In this document: positions 11,746 through 25,012 of the stretch, one piece after another | Layout of the letters: every line of letters starts with the position of its first letter | How positions within the stretch are numbered: position 1 is the first letter of the stretch | DNA from: Persicaria tinctoria | Lineage: Eukaryota; Streptophyta; Magnoliopsida; Caryophyllales; Polygonaceae | Length of the DNA stretch: 64,000 bases | NCBI GenBank assembly: GCA_037127255.1 | Contig: JBANSL010000005.1 | Span: forward strand, 2,232,001-2,296,000 | Direction: 5' to 3' | Notes under the pieces: generated by a model | What the model was told of the DNA's origin: nothing | Databases searched by the model: none | The model's input: the letters and a program-made list of their open reading frames with translations, nothing else | Position numbers and translations under genes: made by a program

Positions 11746-12687
11746 TAACACGATTAATCGAGTCATATCAAGTATCGTCCCTGATTTGCTGATTATTCAC
11801 AACCCTAGTGGGAACATAGAATTGAAATTAAAATTTGAGGCGGTTTTTAGTCTCTTGAAAATGATAGTTAACAGATTCCTCCGAGAGCAAGCTAGCTAGG
11901 GTGGTCCAAATACTATGTATAAATATTTATGGTAATATTTTTATTATAAGATGATAGTACTTTGAAATATATATATATATATATATATAGGTATATATAT
12001 ATATAGGTATATATGTATATATATATAGGTATATATGTATGTATGTATAGGTATATATGTATGTAACAACATAATATTTGTGTGAGAGTTGGATTGGTTT
12101 AATTATTTTGGAGCCATAAAAATAATTTTCAATTTAATTGTATAAATAAAAAAAATTTGTTTACCACATTTTAATTGAGTATAGCCCAAATTTTTCGTTG
12201 AGCTAATTTTATACTTAAACTCAGCTCAAGATTTTCAAGAAATTCGAGCTCATTAACATTCAAACCCAACCTAAATCTAACTCGCATTTTTCGTTAGTAT
12301 TTGTCATTGAGCTACAAATTTCTCCATTTATTGAAAAAAGACTATTAAAAATATGGTAAAATATAAAATTTAATTTTAATTCATTTTTAAAAATGATTTA
12401 ATAAGTTAATAACTTATTTTATTAATAAACCGACCCCCAAACGTTAGGGATGGATTTGGTTGACCAGTCATATTCCACACCCCCTACTATATAGTCTCCA
12501 TTTTCTCAATTGCTGTGGCTACCTATTGGATTTCGTCAGGAAGCATTAATTTAATTTAATTTAATTATAAATTGACCAAGTAAAACCAAACACTTTTGAT
12601 TTTGAGTACACCTTCATTTTATTCTACATTATATACCAAAAAAAAATCATTTTAATTGACTTTGGAATAGTGTTAATTCCAAGAAAC
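11746..12687. other. AT-rich intergenic stretch with TA microsatellite
   Basis: No gene is seen. Positions 11969-12062 are a (TA)n run with interspersed GGTATATATG units. Around 12180-12300 there is degenerate text with AGCTCA/TTCGAGCTC motifs, resembling an old copy of the hAT MITE family found at 13954 and 57272. Confidence 0.6.
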
Positions 12688-12703
12688 AAGTGGGTGTGTA
12701 TTA

Positions 12704-14694
12704 GAAAACCTATGAACTTAGAAAAGAAAAAGATGGCTCTCCTTGATTACAACTATAAATTCTGAAAGCATCGTGCTAATACCAAGCACCTTCAACTAGG
12801 TGATAAGAATACTAACTACTACCAAACAATAGTGAAAGTTAAGAACTTTAAAAACTATACATCATTTTTCACTTTTAGGGATGGTGAGAACCTAGCTCAC
12901 TAATCCAAAGGATATAGCTAACCAAATTACTAAAGAAATTGCTGAGAGATTTGTTAAACCGACTTGCCCAAACATAACCCCTGGACATTTGCCTCATGCT
13001 TTTCCACAAATTACTGAGGAAGAGAACAAGATCCTGCTCTCAATCTCTTCAAATCTTGAAATTAAAAAAATTGTTAGTAACATGGCTACAAACAAAACCT
13101 CTGGCCCGGACGGCTACCCACCAAAATTTTTTAGTAAATACTGGCACATAGTTGGACAATCTGTATGCAGAACTGTCAAAGCCTTTTTCCACTCGGGAAC
13201 TTTACTTTCTGAGATCAATCAAACCTTCATAGCTCTCATACCCAAAACGGATAATCCATCAAACATAAATCATTTTAGACCAATCAGCTTGTGCAATACC
13301 ATTTATAAGATAATCTCTAAGCTTATTGCAAATAGAATGAAGAGCATTCTACCTAGACTCATCAATCCTTTTCAATGAGCTTTTGTGGAAGGACGATCCA
13401 TACATGATAATATGCTAATTGCACATGAAATTTTCCACAATTTTCACAAACAAAAAGGAGCAAAAGGTTGGATGGCACTCAAACTTGATATGGAAAAAGC
13501 CTATGATAAGATCAATTGGGATTACATTAAAGCCACGCTCATCAAGTTTGGTTTTGACTCTCGTTTGATTAGATGGGTCATGAGCTGTCTAACTACTACA
13601 ACCTTCTCGGTTCTGGTTAACAATCGCCCAAGCCCTCAATTTAAACCGGAAAGAGGCATCAGACAAGGGGATCCTCTAGCACCTTATATATTCATCCTTG
13701 TAATGGAGAACCTTGCAGCAAAACTACAGGAGGAAGCGAGATTAGATGATGCTTTAGTGGGCATTAAGATCGCTAAAAATGGTATGTCTATCCCGGTTTC
13801 TAGAGCTCTGGAAAAATACTTAGGGATTCCTCTTCTCCGCGGAAGAATAAAGAATGCTATGTTTCAAGATGCTATTCAAAACCTCAAAAAACAATTATCT
13901 AAATGGAAAGCCTCGTCCTTAACCCAGGCTGGTCGGGTAACTCTCATCACTGCTAGGGATGTTATTCGAGTCGAACGAGCCGAGTATTACTTGTTCATAT
14001 TTAGTTCATTTAGAATATGAACGAGCTCGAGCCGAGCCTAAATTTTGACTCGAGCTTAAAAATGTGCTCATATTCGGCTCGTTTAGGAAATGAGCGAGCT
14101 CGAGCCAAGCTGTTTTCGAGCTTTAAGCAATTCTGCTTGCTCATTATACAATAACTTTAAGAAAATTTTAGAAATTTCATAAAATTCGAGCTATTCGAGT
14201 TTATTTCGAACGAGCCGAGCTTTGGAACGAGCTTAAAAATGTGCTCATACTCGGCTTGTTTAGAAAATGAACGAGCTCGAGTCGAGTTTTATACGAGCCG
14301 AACCCGAGCCGATCACGAGTAGCTTGTCTCACATAACACCCCTAATCACTGCAAATCTTAGCTCAAAAACAAACTATCTAATGCAAAAAAATTTGCTCCC
14401 GAAAGGGGTCCTCCATCAGATTGATCAAGTTAATAAAAACTTCTTTTGAAACAAATTAGAATCGGAAAGATATAACCCGCTAATAAGCTGGGGAAAAAAT
14501 GTAAACCAAAAGATCAAGGTGGCCTAGGCATAAGACTTGCTGAAGACCCCTTTTTTGGTGCACCAGATTTCATCAGTTCACACATGCTTTAGTGGGTAAT
14601 CTCCTTTTTAATAGGAAATTATGTAACATCATCCGAAATGATAATCAGGCTGACGTTCTGTCTTAAGAACCACCCTTTTTGCCTACTTAAAAAA
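12704..14694 (+). mobile_element. 5'-truncated L1-type LINE with reverse transcriptase, split by a hAT MITE
   Basis: The element is flanked by a perfect 16-bp direct repeat AAGTGGGTGTGTATTA (12688-12703 and 14695-14710) and ends in a short A-run. These are the marks of target-primed insertion. The reverse transcriptase shows TSGPDGYPPKFF, FIALIPK, FRPISLCNTIYKIISK, AFVEGRSIHDN, LDMEKAYD and GIRQGDPLAPY. The segment that should carry the catalytic FxDD is missing between GIKIAKNGMSI and SRALEKYLGIPL, so an internal deletion is likely. A stop at 13376-13378 and later frame shifts confirm that the copy is dead. The frame resumes after the MITE at about 14353 (TNYLMQKNLLPKGVL). Confidence 0.92.
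13954..14344. mobile_element. hAT-type MITE (copy 1), nested in the LINE
   Basis: The terminal inverted repeats are TAGGGATGTTAT and ATAACACCCCTA. An 8-bp target duplication ATCACTGC flanks it (13946-13953 and 14345-14352). The interior is rich in GAGCTCGAGCCGAGC motifs. It has no coding capacity. A second copy in the same orientation lies at 57272-57619. Confidence 0.92.
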
Positions 14695-14710
14695 AAGTGG
14701 GTGTGTATTA

Positions 14711-15420
14711 ATTGTACTATGTGAAAGTCTAAATCGAGTTAATTAATTACCTCCTGCCATTGGGAGCCCCAAATTGCAGTTCAAGTTGGTACTGCCCCTC
14801 ACTATCAAAAGGAAACATGCCATGAAAAAATTTCTTTGATAATTCAAGGGATCATTGAGTTTATGGATCCCACAAATAAAGTTTCGTCAAAATATGTCGT
14901 TTATTATTCACGTATATTTTTTTTAAATGATAAAAATTATACTGTAAAATATTATTTATAAAAAAATTTAAACAATTTTGTAATTATAGTTAATAAGTAC
15001 AAAATTTATTAAAAAAATAGATATTTTATATATTTTTATCATCCTAAAAAAACATTCAAATATTAAATAACACGTTTTTTTCGAACGGATAGAGTAAGTT
15101 TTTACTCGGTGAGGATGTGATGTCCCCAATGAATTCTTCCCATGTTGTTTATCCCTTTCACATAATCTCTCACTTTTAACCATTTTTAAAAGAAAATTAT
15201 ACAATAATTATTTTTTTTTAATTCGCTGATGAGGAGGAACATTTAGGACAGACGATTTTGACACAGGTGATCCCATTCGATTTTTACTCGGGTTGGAATA
15301 TTGCACTTTTTCAATCAAATATGAAAATAGATCCCTTTTTTACAAGTTAATATTGTTGTAGATAGAGTAGCTTATGAAATGATAATAGAGCCCTAGACTC
15401 TCATCTAAAAAGATACTTTA

Positions 15421-15470
<50 letters not shown>

Positions 15471-15960
15471 GGCCTTGATACAATAATCCGGCCATATACT
15501 AATTATTTTCCCGACTTCTAGCAAAAAATTAAGATATTATATTCCATGGCAATATGACATAGTTATGTGGATAATATTAGACTTTTCTATCTTAGTTAGA
15601 AAATGAAAAAGCTTCAACTTTCCCCACATATATTGGATATACATGTCACAAAATGGATTACACTACTATTTAAAAAAATAGATGGATAAATTATCTTAAA
15701 ATGCTGTTTAATTTTTTAACACATTTTTTTAAGTAAAAGACTCGATAAAGGATATTTTATTTATATTAATATTTAAAAATAAGTTTATGCTCATTACTAA
15801 TAAATATTAATATCTTTTAAAAAAAATTATTAAAAATAAGTATTTTATTAAGTTTTAGCTCTTTAAAGATGTGTTAAAAAATTAAACGACCTATATTTTG
15901 AGACGGATAGAGTATTTTACACGAGAGTTAATTTGGCTATATATATATATAAGTAAGAAT
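14711..15960. other. AT-rich intergenic stretch with microsatellite and MITE-like end
   Basis: No gene is seen. There is an (AT)n(AC)n microsatellite at 15425-15470. The text at 15690-15912 ends in TTTTGAGACGGATAGAGTA, which resembles one end of a Stowaway-type MITE; its other end is not recognisable. Confidence 0.6.
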
Positions 15961-16393
15961 TTAAATGGGGTCAACCTCTACTAGACCACTATCTAAGAGC
16001 ATCTTTGCGTTGTTGATGAGGATGTTGATATCCATGTTTGAACTGATGTTTGGCGAAGCATTTGCTTGGAATAAGTGCGAGATAGGATCGACACTCTTGT
16101 TGGTTTTCTGAAAGTTGTGTGTGAAGCTCACCTCCTCAGAAGGATATTTGCGATGATGATACGAATATGAGCAACAACCTTTGAGGGCACTGATCACGAT
16201 CAAGCTTTCACCTTTCACTTGAATATTGGGCAGTCCTAGATCCTTTTCTTCGAGATTTCCATTTCAAGGCCCATTGCTTTTCTCGCAAGTGTTGAAGTCG
16301 TAGTTGCGCACCTCCGCAGTCAATCACCGCTTTTGTGGTCACGAATAATGAAACACGCACCAGAAGTTCCCGTAAAGTTAGCGTTGTCATCAA
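15961..16393 (-). pseudogene. Coding-like fragment, possibly LINE RNase H-related
   Basis: Two adjoining open stretches on the minus strand (16393-16208 and 16218-15961) contain the phrases CFIIRDHKS-like and LIVISALKG. These are reminiscent of the RNase H tail of plant LINE or reverse-transcriptase proteins. The segment at 16270-16400 recurs in every unit of the tandem array to the right. Identity is weak and no catalytic residues were placed. Confidence 0.3.
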
Positions 16394-17245
16394 AATGTTT
16401 CATCTGGTGGTTTATTTTCCTTCATTTTTCTTTTTTTTCCTGGGTATCATCGGATTGATTATTTTGGTTCTGTTTGTTTTGTTCATACTTTTTTTTTCAA
16501 TTCATAAGTGTTTGTTTTGAAAAAATTTCAATGTTTAGTATATATTGCTGTTGTGTTTGTATTGTAAAAATTTCTTTTATTTCGGTTCGTCTAAATGTTG
16601 CTAACATTTTATTTTATTGTGGGTTCAATTTCTCGAAGGTGCTTGTCATATATTTTCTTTGATTGGTCATATCCTAATTATTTTCCCGACCTCTAGAAAA
16701 ATTTTAATATACTATATTCCAACACATGATATAGTTATGTGTATGGAAGTGAGTTAATATTAGACTTTTCTCTCCTGGTTAGAAATTTCAGAGCGAATAT
16801 TGAGAACGAAAACTTTTTTGTAAACAATTAAATTCTATAAAGTATATAAGTCATTTGACTAGCTTTTAAACATTTTTTCAAAAGTAAAATTATTCTATAA
16901 AATATAATTTTTTTTATTAATTTAAAAATAAATTCATACTCATTGCTAATAATACTATATATTTTAAAAATATATAAAAACATTAACATTTTGTAAAGTT
17001 TTTAACATTTTTTTTTGTAAATTTAAAAATAAATTCATACCCATTGCTTTTCTCGCAAGTGTTGAAGTCGTAGCTGCGCACCTCAATCACTGCTTATGTG
17101 GTCACAAATAATGAAACATGCACCAGAAGTTCTCGTAAAGTTATTGATGTCATCAAAATTTATTTTGAATGTTTCATCTGGTGGTTTATTTTCTTTCATA
17201 TTTGTTTTTTTCCTGGGTATCATCGGATTGATTGTTTTGGTTCTG

Positions 17246-18502
17246 GTGCACACTTATTGTTAAGGTGCACACTTATTGTTAGGTATTGGGGAATTGCATT
17301 GGATGGATACTAATGTGGTTAGGGTGCAGGACATATACATGTCCACTATCTGCTGCCCCATCTGGGTGTATGTCGCACGACGCTTTTGTGTCATCATGTC
17401 GTTCAGGTCGCACGTGTGCTCGTCCACAAGCTTCGTGATAATCCAAATCCATGTTTTCTTGTATGTGGAAACCCGACATGCCCAATTGCAGTTGGGAGCA
17501 CCGCAGCGCACAACATACAAGCTCTTCATTGACTTCTTCACCTTGATCGTGAAACACCTAGCTAGGGCCGCCCACTTGATTGTCTGTTGGACCTCCTCCT
17601 TCGACCGGAACACTTTTCCCTCCCGGAGCTGAACGGTGTGCTGGCGGGGATCCAATGGGTTCACCACAACCATTGGTTCACTTTCCACAGGCTCCGGAGT
17701 CGGTCCCGACTTCCCTTTTCCGTGTTCGTAAACTTCCTCTACTTCCCTCACAGCTTGCTCAACCTCGAAATCCCACGACCATGACTTCGTCGGAACTGCG
17801 CACCCGAGCTCCAGTTTCACCGCATTTGGGAGTACTTCATCATCGTCAGAGGAGCTCCCGATGTCAATGGGCACCCGTCCATCCCCACTAGGTGGGATGA
17901 ACATCTTCGGGGTCACTGCTCACAAAAATGACCTGCTTCCCACGTCTGATTGTCTCTGCTTTCTTTACCTTCTGCGCCAACTCCAACTCCAACTCGTCAT
18001 TTATCCCTAACTCGTCAGTACTTTGATCTAACTAGACGCATTGCTTATCTAACTGGACACTGGTTTGGTTTGCCTGGACACTTTCGGCTACCACTACTTC
18101 GTCTTCTTCACCACCGGGCAATCAGGGGCCCGTACGTGCGTGATCTTCTTGGGTCACCGTCGGCCTAGTTAACGATACTATAAATTCCTCACCTTCCGAT
18201 GCAGAGATACCCACCCTGACTGAGCCACCCATTGTCGATCCTTGTGTATGTGCCACATCCCAAGCAAGCTTTGTTCGCAGGGAGACATGGAGGTCGATAG
18301 GCCACGACCGTTCTCCAGTTAGACCGTTTACAAACTTGAAAGCCTGCAGGTCTTCGTCATCTCCTATTGCATATGGCTTGCACCCCTCCTTGTTCGGCTT
18401 CACATATGTGAGCTCCACCTCATGCCTTCTCCCATCGACGTTAAACTTTTCCATCATGAGTTTCTTCAGTGCGACGTAGTCGATACGTTCGTCCACTAGC
18501 AC
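17246..18502 (-). pseudogene. Truncated MULE (MuDR-type) transposase, N-terminal part
   Basis: The minus-strand segment 18502-18122 reads LVDERIDYVALKKLM... and ELTYVKPNKEGCK, the plant MuDR N-terminal module. After a frame change, 17916-17260 carries the MuDR DNA-binding domain with GKVFRSKEEVQQTIKWAA, IKVKKSMKSLYVVRC, CNWACRVS and EHTCDLN. The catalytic DDE region and SWIM zinc finger are absent, because the sequence jumps to an 18-bp duplicated GTGCACACTTATTGTTA motif at 17247-17280. Loss of the catalytic half makes it inactive. It sits inside the tandem array and breaks unit 2. Confidence 0.85.
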
Positions 18503-19244
18503 AGCCTTCTAGCTCCGTGACCTCTTGAAGACCCAACCGCCCCCTTCACAAGCCCACCATCCTCCAAACACCACAGTCGCACATACGAGTGGATTGTCCC
18601 CTATTCATTTACATATCGGGGGGATACATTAAGTTTTACAGGAAGATTTACTCATTTTTGCTTCTCATAAACTTAATGGAAAGACTACTTACCCATTTTC
18701 TATCTGCAGGCGGTGGCGACTCTGTCCAGTTTATTCCAGTAGTTGTCACGTTTTTCGCTCTCGGGTGTCCAGTTAATATTAACTCGTAACACCTCAGCTT
18801 TAAGATAAACCCCGGCCCACTAGCTTCTTCTACGATTGCTTCTCTCTGAATCTTTAGATTTATTTCCATCTGGTACCCATTAAATGCCACGCCCATCATT
18901 CCCTCCATATCCTTATAGAGATCCCCACATCGTTGGCCACCAACCCTCCTCCTTCAATCTCTGTCGGCGCTTCTCCTTCCTCCATTTAATGTTCCCACTG
19001 CAGTGCATTAATGTGGATTAATCATTGGACTGGGGTGGAGTTTCAATGCTTATATACTCTCCTCCTCCTCCCTCCTCTTTCTCTTCAAACCTTTTTGGCG
19101 CTATGGGTTGGCGGGAAAATGGAATACCCTCACTGTTTTACCCAGTCTGTGTCAAACTCCAAGCACTCTCTCTCCCTCTCTCTCTCTTTCTCTGTCTTAT
19201 CCAAGTTGCCTTTTCTTTCATTCTCTCCTCTGTGGTAAGTCCAG

Positions 19245-19302
<58 letters not shown>

Positions 19303-19454
19303 CTCTCTCTCCTATGAGGTGTCACACATTGCAAGGTTGCACTTACCTAATACTGGCTTACAGGGTTTTCCAATTAACCGGTTTCAGCCAATTAAAAACC
19401 GGGTTGGGTTAACCTTCCAATGAATCCGGATTTTTGGGTTAGTTTGTGCATTTC
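18503..19454. other. Non-coding remainder of the insertion in the tandem array, with (CT)n
   Basis: This lies upstream of the MULE transposase fragment and may be its leader or promoter. It has pyrimidine-rich text and a long (CT)n microsatellite at about 19248-19312. No TIR was found at either edge. No gene is seen. Confidence 0.6.
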
Positions 19455-22400
19455 ACCAATTGCTTTTCTCGCAAGCGTTGAAGTCGTAGTTGCGCACCTC
19501 CGCAGTCAATCACGGCTTTTGTGGTCACGAATAATGAAACATGCACCAGAAGTTCCCGTAAAGTTATTGCTGTCATCAAAATTTATTTTGAATGTTTCAT
19601 CTAGGGGTTTATTTTTCTTCATATTTCTTTTTTTCCTGGGTATCATCGGATTGATTGTTTTGGTTATGGTTGTTTTGTTCATACTTTTTTTTCAATTCAT
19701 AAGTGTTTGTTTTGTAAAATTTTCAATATTTAGTATATAATGTTGTTGTGTTTGTATTGTAAAAAGATTTTTTTATTTCGGTTCATCTAAATGCTGCTAA
19801 CATTTTTTTTTATTGTGGGTTCAATTTCTCGAAGATGCTTGTCATATACTCCGTATTTTCTTTGATTGGCCATATCCTAATTATTTTCCCGACCTCTAGA
19901 AAAAATTTAATATACTATATTCCGACACATGACATAGTTATGTGTATGGAAGTGAGTTAATATTAGACTTTTCTCTCCTGGTTAGAAATTTCAGAGCGAA
20001 TATTGAGAACGAAAACTTTTTTGTAAACAAAAGGATACACTACAATTAAATTCTATAAAGTATATAAGTCATTTGACTAGCTTTTAAACATTTTTTCAAA
20101 AGTAAAAATATTCTATAAAATATAATTTTTTTTATTAATTTAAAAATAAATTCATACTCATTGCTAATAAATACTGTATATTTTAAAAATATATAAAAAC
20201 ATTAACATTTTGTGAAGTTTTTAACATTTTTTTTGTAAATTTAAAAATAAATTCATACCCATTGCTTTTCTCGCAAGTGTTGAAGTCGTAGCTACGCACC
20301 TCCGCAGTCAATCACCGCTTTTGTGGTTACGAATAATGAAACAAGCACCAGAAATTCCGGTAAAGTTATTGCTGTCATCAAAATTTATTTTTAATGTTTC
20401 ATCTAGTGGTTTATTTTCCTTCATATTTCTTTTTTTTCCTGGGTATCATCGGATTGATTGTTTTGGTTCTGTTTGTTTTGTTCATACTTTTGTTTCAATT
20501 TATAAGTGTTTGTTTTGTAAAATTTTCAATGTTTAGTATATATTGTTGTTGTGTTTGTATTGTAAAAAGTTCTTTTATTTCGGTTCGTCTAAATGTTGCT
20601 AACATTTTTTTTTATTGTGGCTTCAATTTCTCGAAGATGCTTGTCATATATTTCCTTTGATTGGTCATATCCTAATTATTTTATCGACCTCTAGAAAAAA
20701 TTTAATATACTATATTCCGACACATGACATAGTTATGTGTATGGAAGTGAGTTAATACTAGACTTTTCTCTCCTGGTTAGAAATTTCAGAGCAAATATTG
20801 AGAACGAAAACTTTTTTTTTAAACAAAAGGATACACTGCAATTAAATTCTATAAAGTATATAAGTTAGACTAGCTTTTAAACATTTTTTCAAAATTAAAC
20901 ATATTCTATAAAATATAACTTTTTTTTATTAATTTAAAAATAAATTCATACTCATTGCTAATAAATACTGTATATTTTAAAAATATATAAAAACATTAAC
21001 ATTTTGTATAGTTTTTAACATTTTTTTTTTGTAAATTTAAAAATAAATTCATACCCATTGCTTTTCTCGCAAGTGTTGAAGTCGTAGTTGCGCACCTCCG
21101 CAGTCAATCACCGCTTTTGTGGTCACGAATAATGAAACATGCATCAGAAGTTCCCGTAAAGTTATTGCTGTCATCAAAATTTATTTTGAATGTTTCATCT
21201 GGTGATTTATTTTCCTTCATATTTCTTTTTTTTCCTGGGTATCATCAGATTGATTGTTTTGGTTATGTTTGTGTTGTTCATACTTTTTATTCAATTCATA
21301 AGTGTTTGTTTTGTAAAATTTTCAATGTTTAGTATATATTGTTGTTGTGTTTGTATTGTAAAAAGTTCTTTTAATTTATTTCAGTTCGTCTAAATGTTGC
21401 TAACATTTTTTTTATTATGGGTTCAATTTCTCGAAGATGCTTGTCATAGATTTTCTTTGATTGGCCATATCCTAATTATTTTCCCGACCTCTAGAAAAAA
21501 TTTAATATACTATATTCCGACACATGACATAGTTATTTGTAAGGAAGTGAGTTAATATTAGACTTTTCTCTCCTGGTAAGAAATTTCAGAGCGAATATTG
21601 AGAACGAAAACTTTTTTTAAACAAAAGGATACACTACAATTAAATTCTATAAAGTATATAAGCCATTTGACTAGCTTTTAAACATTTTTTCAAAAGGAAA
21701 AATATTCTATAAAATATAAAAACTTTTTTATTAATTTAAAAATAAATTCATACTCATTGCTAATAAATACTGTATATTTTTAAAATATATAAAAACATTA
21801 ACATTTTTTTAAAGTTTTTCACATTTTTTTTTTGTAAATTTAAAAATAAATTCATACCCATTGCTTTTCTCGCAAGTGTTGAAGTCGTAGTTGCGCACCT
21901 CCGCAGTCAATCACCGCTTTTGTGGTCACGAATAATGAAACATGCATCAGAAGTTCCCGTAAAGTTATTGCTGTCATCAAAATTTATTTTGAATGTTTCA
22001 TCTGGTGGTTTATTTTCCTTCATATTTCTTTTTTTCTTGGGTATCACCGGATTGATTGTTTTGGTTCTGTTTGTTTTGTTCATACATTTTATTCAATTCA
22101 TAAGTGCTTGTTTTGTAAAATTTTCAATGTTTAGTATATATTGTTGTTGTGTTTGTATTGTAAAAAGTTCTTTTATTTCACTTTGTCTAAATGGTTCTAA
22201 CATTTTTTTTATTGTGGGTTCAATTTCTCGAAGATGCTTGTCATAGATTTTCTTTGATTGGTCATATCCTCATTATTTTCCCGACCTCTAAAAAAAATTA
22301 ATATACTATATTCCGACACATGACATAGTTATTTGTATGGAAGTGAGTTAATATTAGACTTTTCTCTCTTGGTTAGAAATTTCAGAGCGAATATTGAGAA

Positions 22401-24200
22401 CGAAAACTTTTTTTTAAACAAAAGGATACACTACAATTAAATTCTATAAAGTATATAAGTCATTTGACTAGCTTTTAAACATTTTTTCAAAAGTAAAAAT
22501 ATTCTATAAAATATAAAAACTTTTTTATTAATTTAAATATAAATTCATACTCATTGCTAATAAATACTGTATATTTTTAAAATATATAAAAACATTAACA
22601 TTTTTTAAAGTTTTTCACATTTTTTTTTTGTAAATTTAAAAATAAATTCATACCCATTGCTTTTCTCGCAAGTGTTGAAGTCGTAGCTGCGCACCTCCGC
22701 AGTCAATCACCGCTTTTGTGGTCACGAATAATGAAACATGCATCAGAAGTTCCCGTAAAGTTATTGCTATCATCAAAATTTATTTTGAATTTTTCATCTG
22801 GTGGTTTATTTTCCTTCATATTTCTTTTTTTCCTGGGTATCATCGGATTGATTGTTTTGGTTATGGTTGTTTTGTTCATACTTTTTTTTCAATTCATAAG
22901 TGTTTGTTTTGTAAAATTTTCAATATTTAGTATATAATGTTGTTGTGTTTGTATTGTAAAAAGATTTTTTTATTTCGGTTCGTCTAAATGCTGCTAACAT
23001 TTTTTTTTATTGTGGGTTCAATTTCTCGAAGATGCTTGTCATAGATATTCTTTGATTGGCCATATCCTAATTATTTTCCCGACCTCTAGAAAAAAAATTA
23101 ATATACTATATTCCGTCACATGACATAGTTATTTGTATGGAAGTGAGTTAATATTAGACTTTTCTCTCCTGGTTAGAAAGTTCAGAGCGAATATTGAGAA
23201 CGAAAACTTTTTTTTAAACAAAAGGATACACTACAATTAAATTCTATAAAGTATATAAGTCATTTGACTAGCTTTTAAACATTTTTTCAAAAGTAAAAAT
23301 ATTCTATAAAATATAATTTTTTTTATTAATTTAAAAATAAATTCATACTCATTGCTAATAAATACTATATATTTTAAAAATATATAAAAACATTAACATT
23401 TTGTAAAGTTTTTACATTTTTTTTTGTAAATTTAAAAATAAATTCATACCCATTGCTTTTCTCGCAATTAGTGTTGAAGTCGTAGCTGCGCACCTCCGCA
23501 TTCAATCACCGCTTTTGTGGTCACGAATAATGAAACATGCACCAGAAGTTCCCGTAAAGTTATTGTTGTCATCAAAATTTATTTTGAATGTTTCATCTGG
23601 GGGTTTATTTTCCTTCATATTTCTTTTTTTCCTTGGTATCATCGGATTGATTGTTTTAGTTCTGTTTGTTTTGTTCATACTTTTTTTTCAATTCATAAGT
23701 GTTTGTTTTGTAAAATTTTCAATGTTTAGTATATATTGTTGTTGTGTTTGTATTGTAAAAAATTCTTTTATTTCCCGTTCGTCTAAATGTTGCTAACATT
23801 TTTTTTATTGTGGGTTCAATTTCTCGAAGATGCTTGTCATATATTTTCTCTGATTGGCAATATCCTAATTATTTTCCCGACCCCTAGAAAAAATTTAATA
23901 TACTATATTCCGACACATGACATAGTTATGTGTATGGAAGTGAGTTAATATTAGACTTTTCTCTCTTGGTTAGAAATTTCAGAGCGAATATTGAGAACGA
24001 AAACTTTTTTTTAAGCAAAAGTATACACTAGAATTAAATTCTAAAAAGTATATAAGTCATTTGACTCACTTTTACACCTTTTTTCTAAAAATATTCTATA
24101 AAAAATATTTTTAATTTAAAAATAAATTCATACTCATTGCTAATAAATATTGTATATTTTAAAAATATATAAAAACATTAACATTTTATAAAGCTTTTTA

Positions 24201-25012
24201 ACTATTTAAAAACTTGTTGAAAAATCAAACAAGCTAAGCATGTTACATGAGAGTTTTTTTTTTTTAACCCTACTATGTTACATGGGAGTTAAAATGGGTT
24301 GATCAAAGAATTAATATTTGATCAAATAGTAGACAAAATAGATTCAATGAATTGAAATGCTCACAACTATCGCCTTTATATTTTTCAATACGAAAAACCT
24401 CATTCCTATACATTACATCGTTTTTTTTCTTTTCTTTTTGCTCTTATCCTACATTATAAATCTAACACAACAAATTAAAGAGTTCACAATATAAGTTGCA
24501 CGTTTAAGATTTACCTTTTGGGACATTGAAGACCAATATAAGTTGCACGAAGTTGTACGTTTGATGAACGAGTAAAAGTTAGCTAGCTGAAACTAATTAA
24601 AACCTTTCACGTGAGAGGTTTTATGTATTTGTGAATCTAGAAATGCAACATAACTATAATAAAGTTAATTATTTATTACATTATTATATAATACAAATTC
24701 TACATATATACTATAAATTAGGTGTAGCTTGGATGAGATGAAGTTGTGGAAAAGGGGGAGAAGTCACATATAAGTGCCATGCCTAATAAGTCAGCTTATA
24801 AGTTGTGACCGATTGTCAAAAAAGTGACAAGCTATCACTGCTCATAGATCTGGAAAAATAAAAGTCAATATTGATCGATGTATAGAAATTGTTTTTATTT
24901 TTTTTAATGGAAAAAAGTTTTTTTTTTAATTTTATAATATAAACTTGTAAAACTGGTAAAAATAAAAATGAAGAAACTTATAAAACTGTATTCAATCCTT
25001 TTTTTTTGGAAT
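24201..25012. other. AT-rich intergenic stretch
   Basis: I see no gene, RNA gene or clear transposon end here. It contains two short copies of ATGTTACATGRGAGTT near 24240 and 24268. Confidence 0.5.

Larger units (their letters stand above)
16270..24200. repeat. Array of eight ~0.8-kb tandem repeats
   Basis: Units start with CCCATTGCTTTTCTCGCAAG at 16270, 17040, 19455, 20258, 21054, 21857, 22653 and 23449. Uninterrupted spacings are 770, 803, 796, 803, 796 and 796 bp. Each unit has a relatively GC-rich ~130-bp head (GCGCACCTCCGCAGTCAATCACCGCT) followed by T-rich and then A/T-rich text. Units 3-8 are close to identical, which points to recent amplification; units 1 and 2 are more divergent. 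Unit 2 stops after ~206 bp where unrelated sequence (17246-19454) begins. Open frames inside the units are repeated shadows, not genes. Confidence 0.95.

Noticed and set aside
19025..19423. Protein with a long Ser-Leu repeat
   Set aside because: It is a translation of the (CT)n microsatellite. All frames through it are open by composition.
20321..23796. Repeated ~70-110-codon frames with hydrophobic stretches, resembling small membrane proteins
   Set aside because: They are the same frame in each 0.8-kb repeat unit, with T-rich text giving Phe/Leu. Lengths vary by frameshift and there is no sign of selection.
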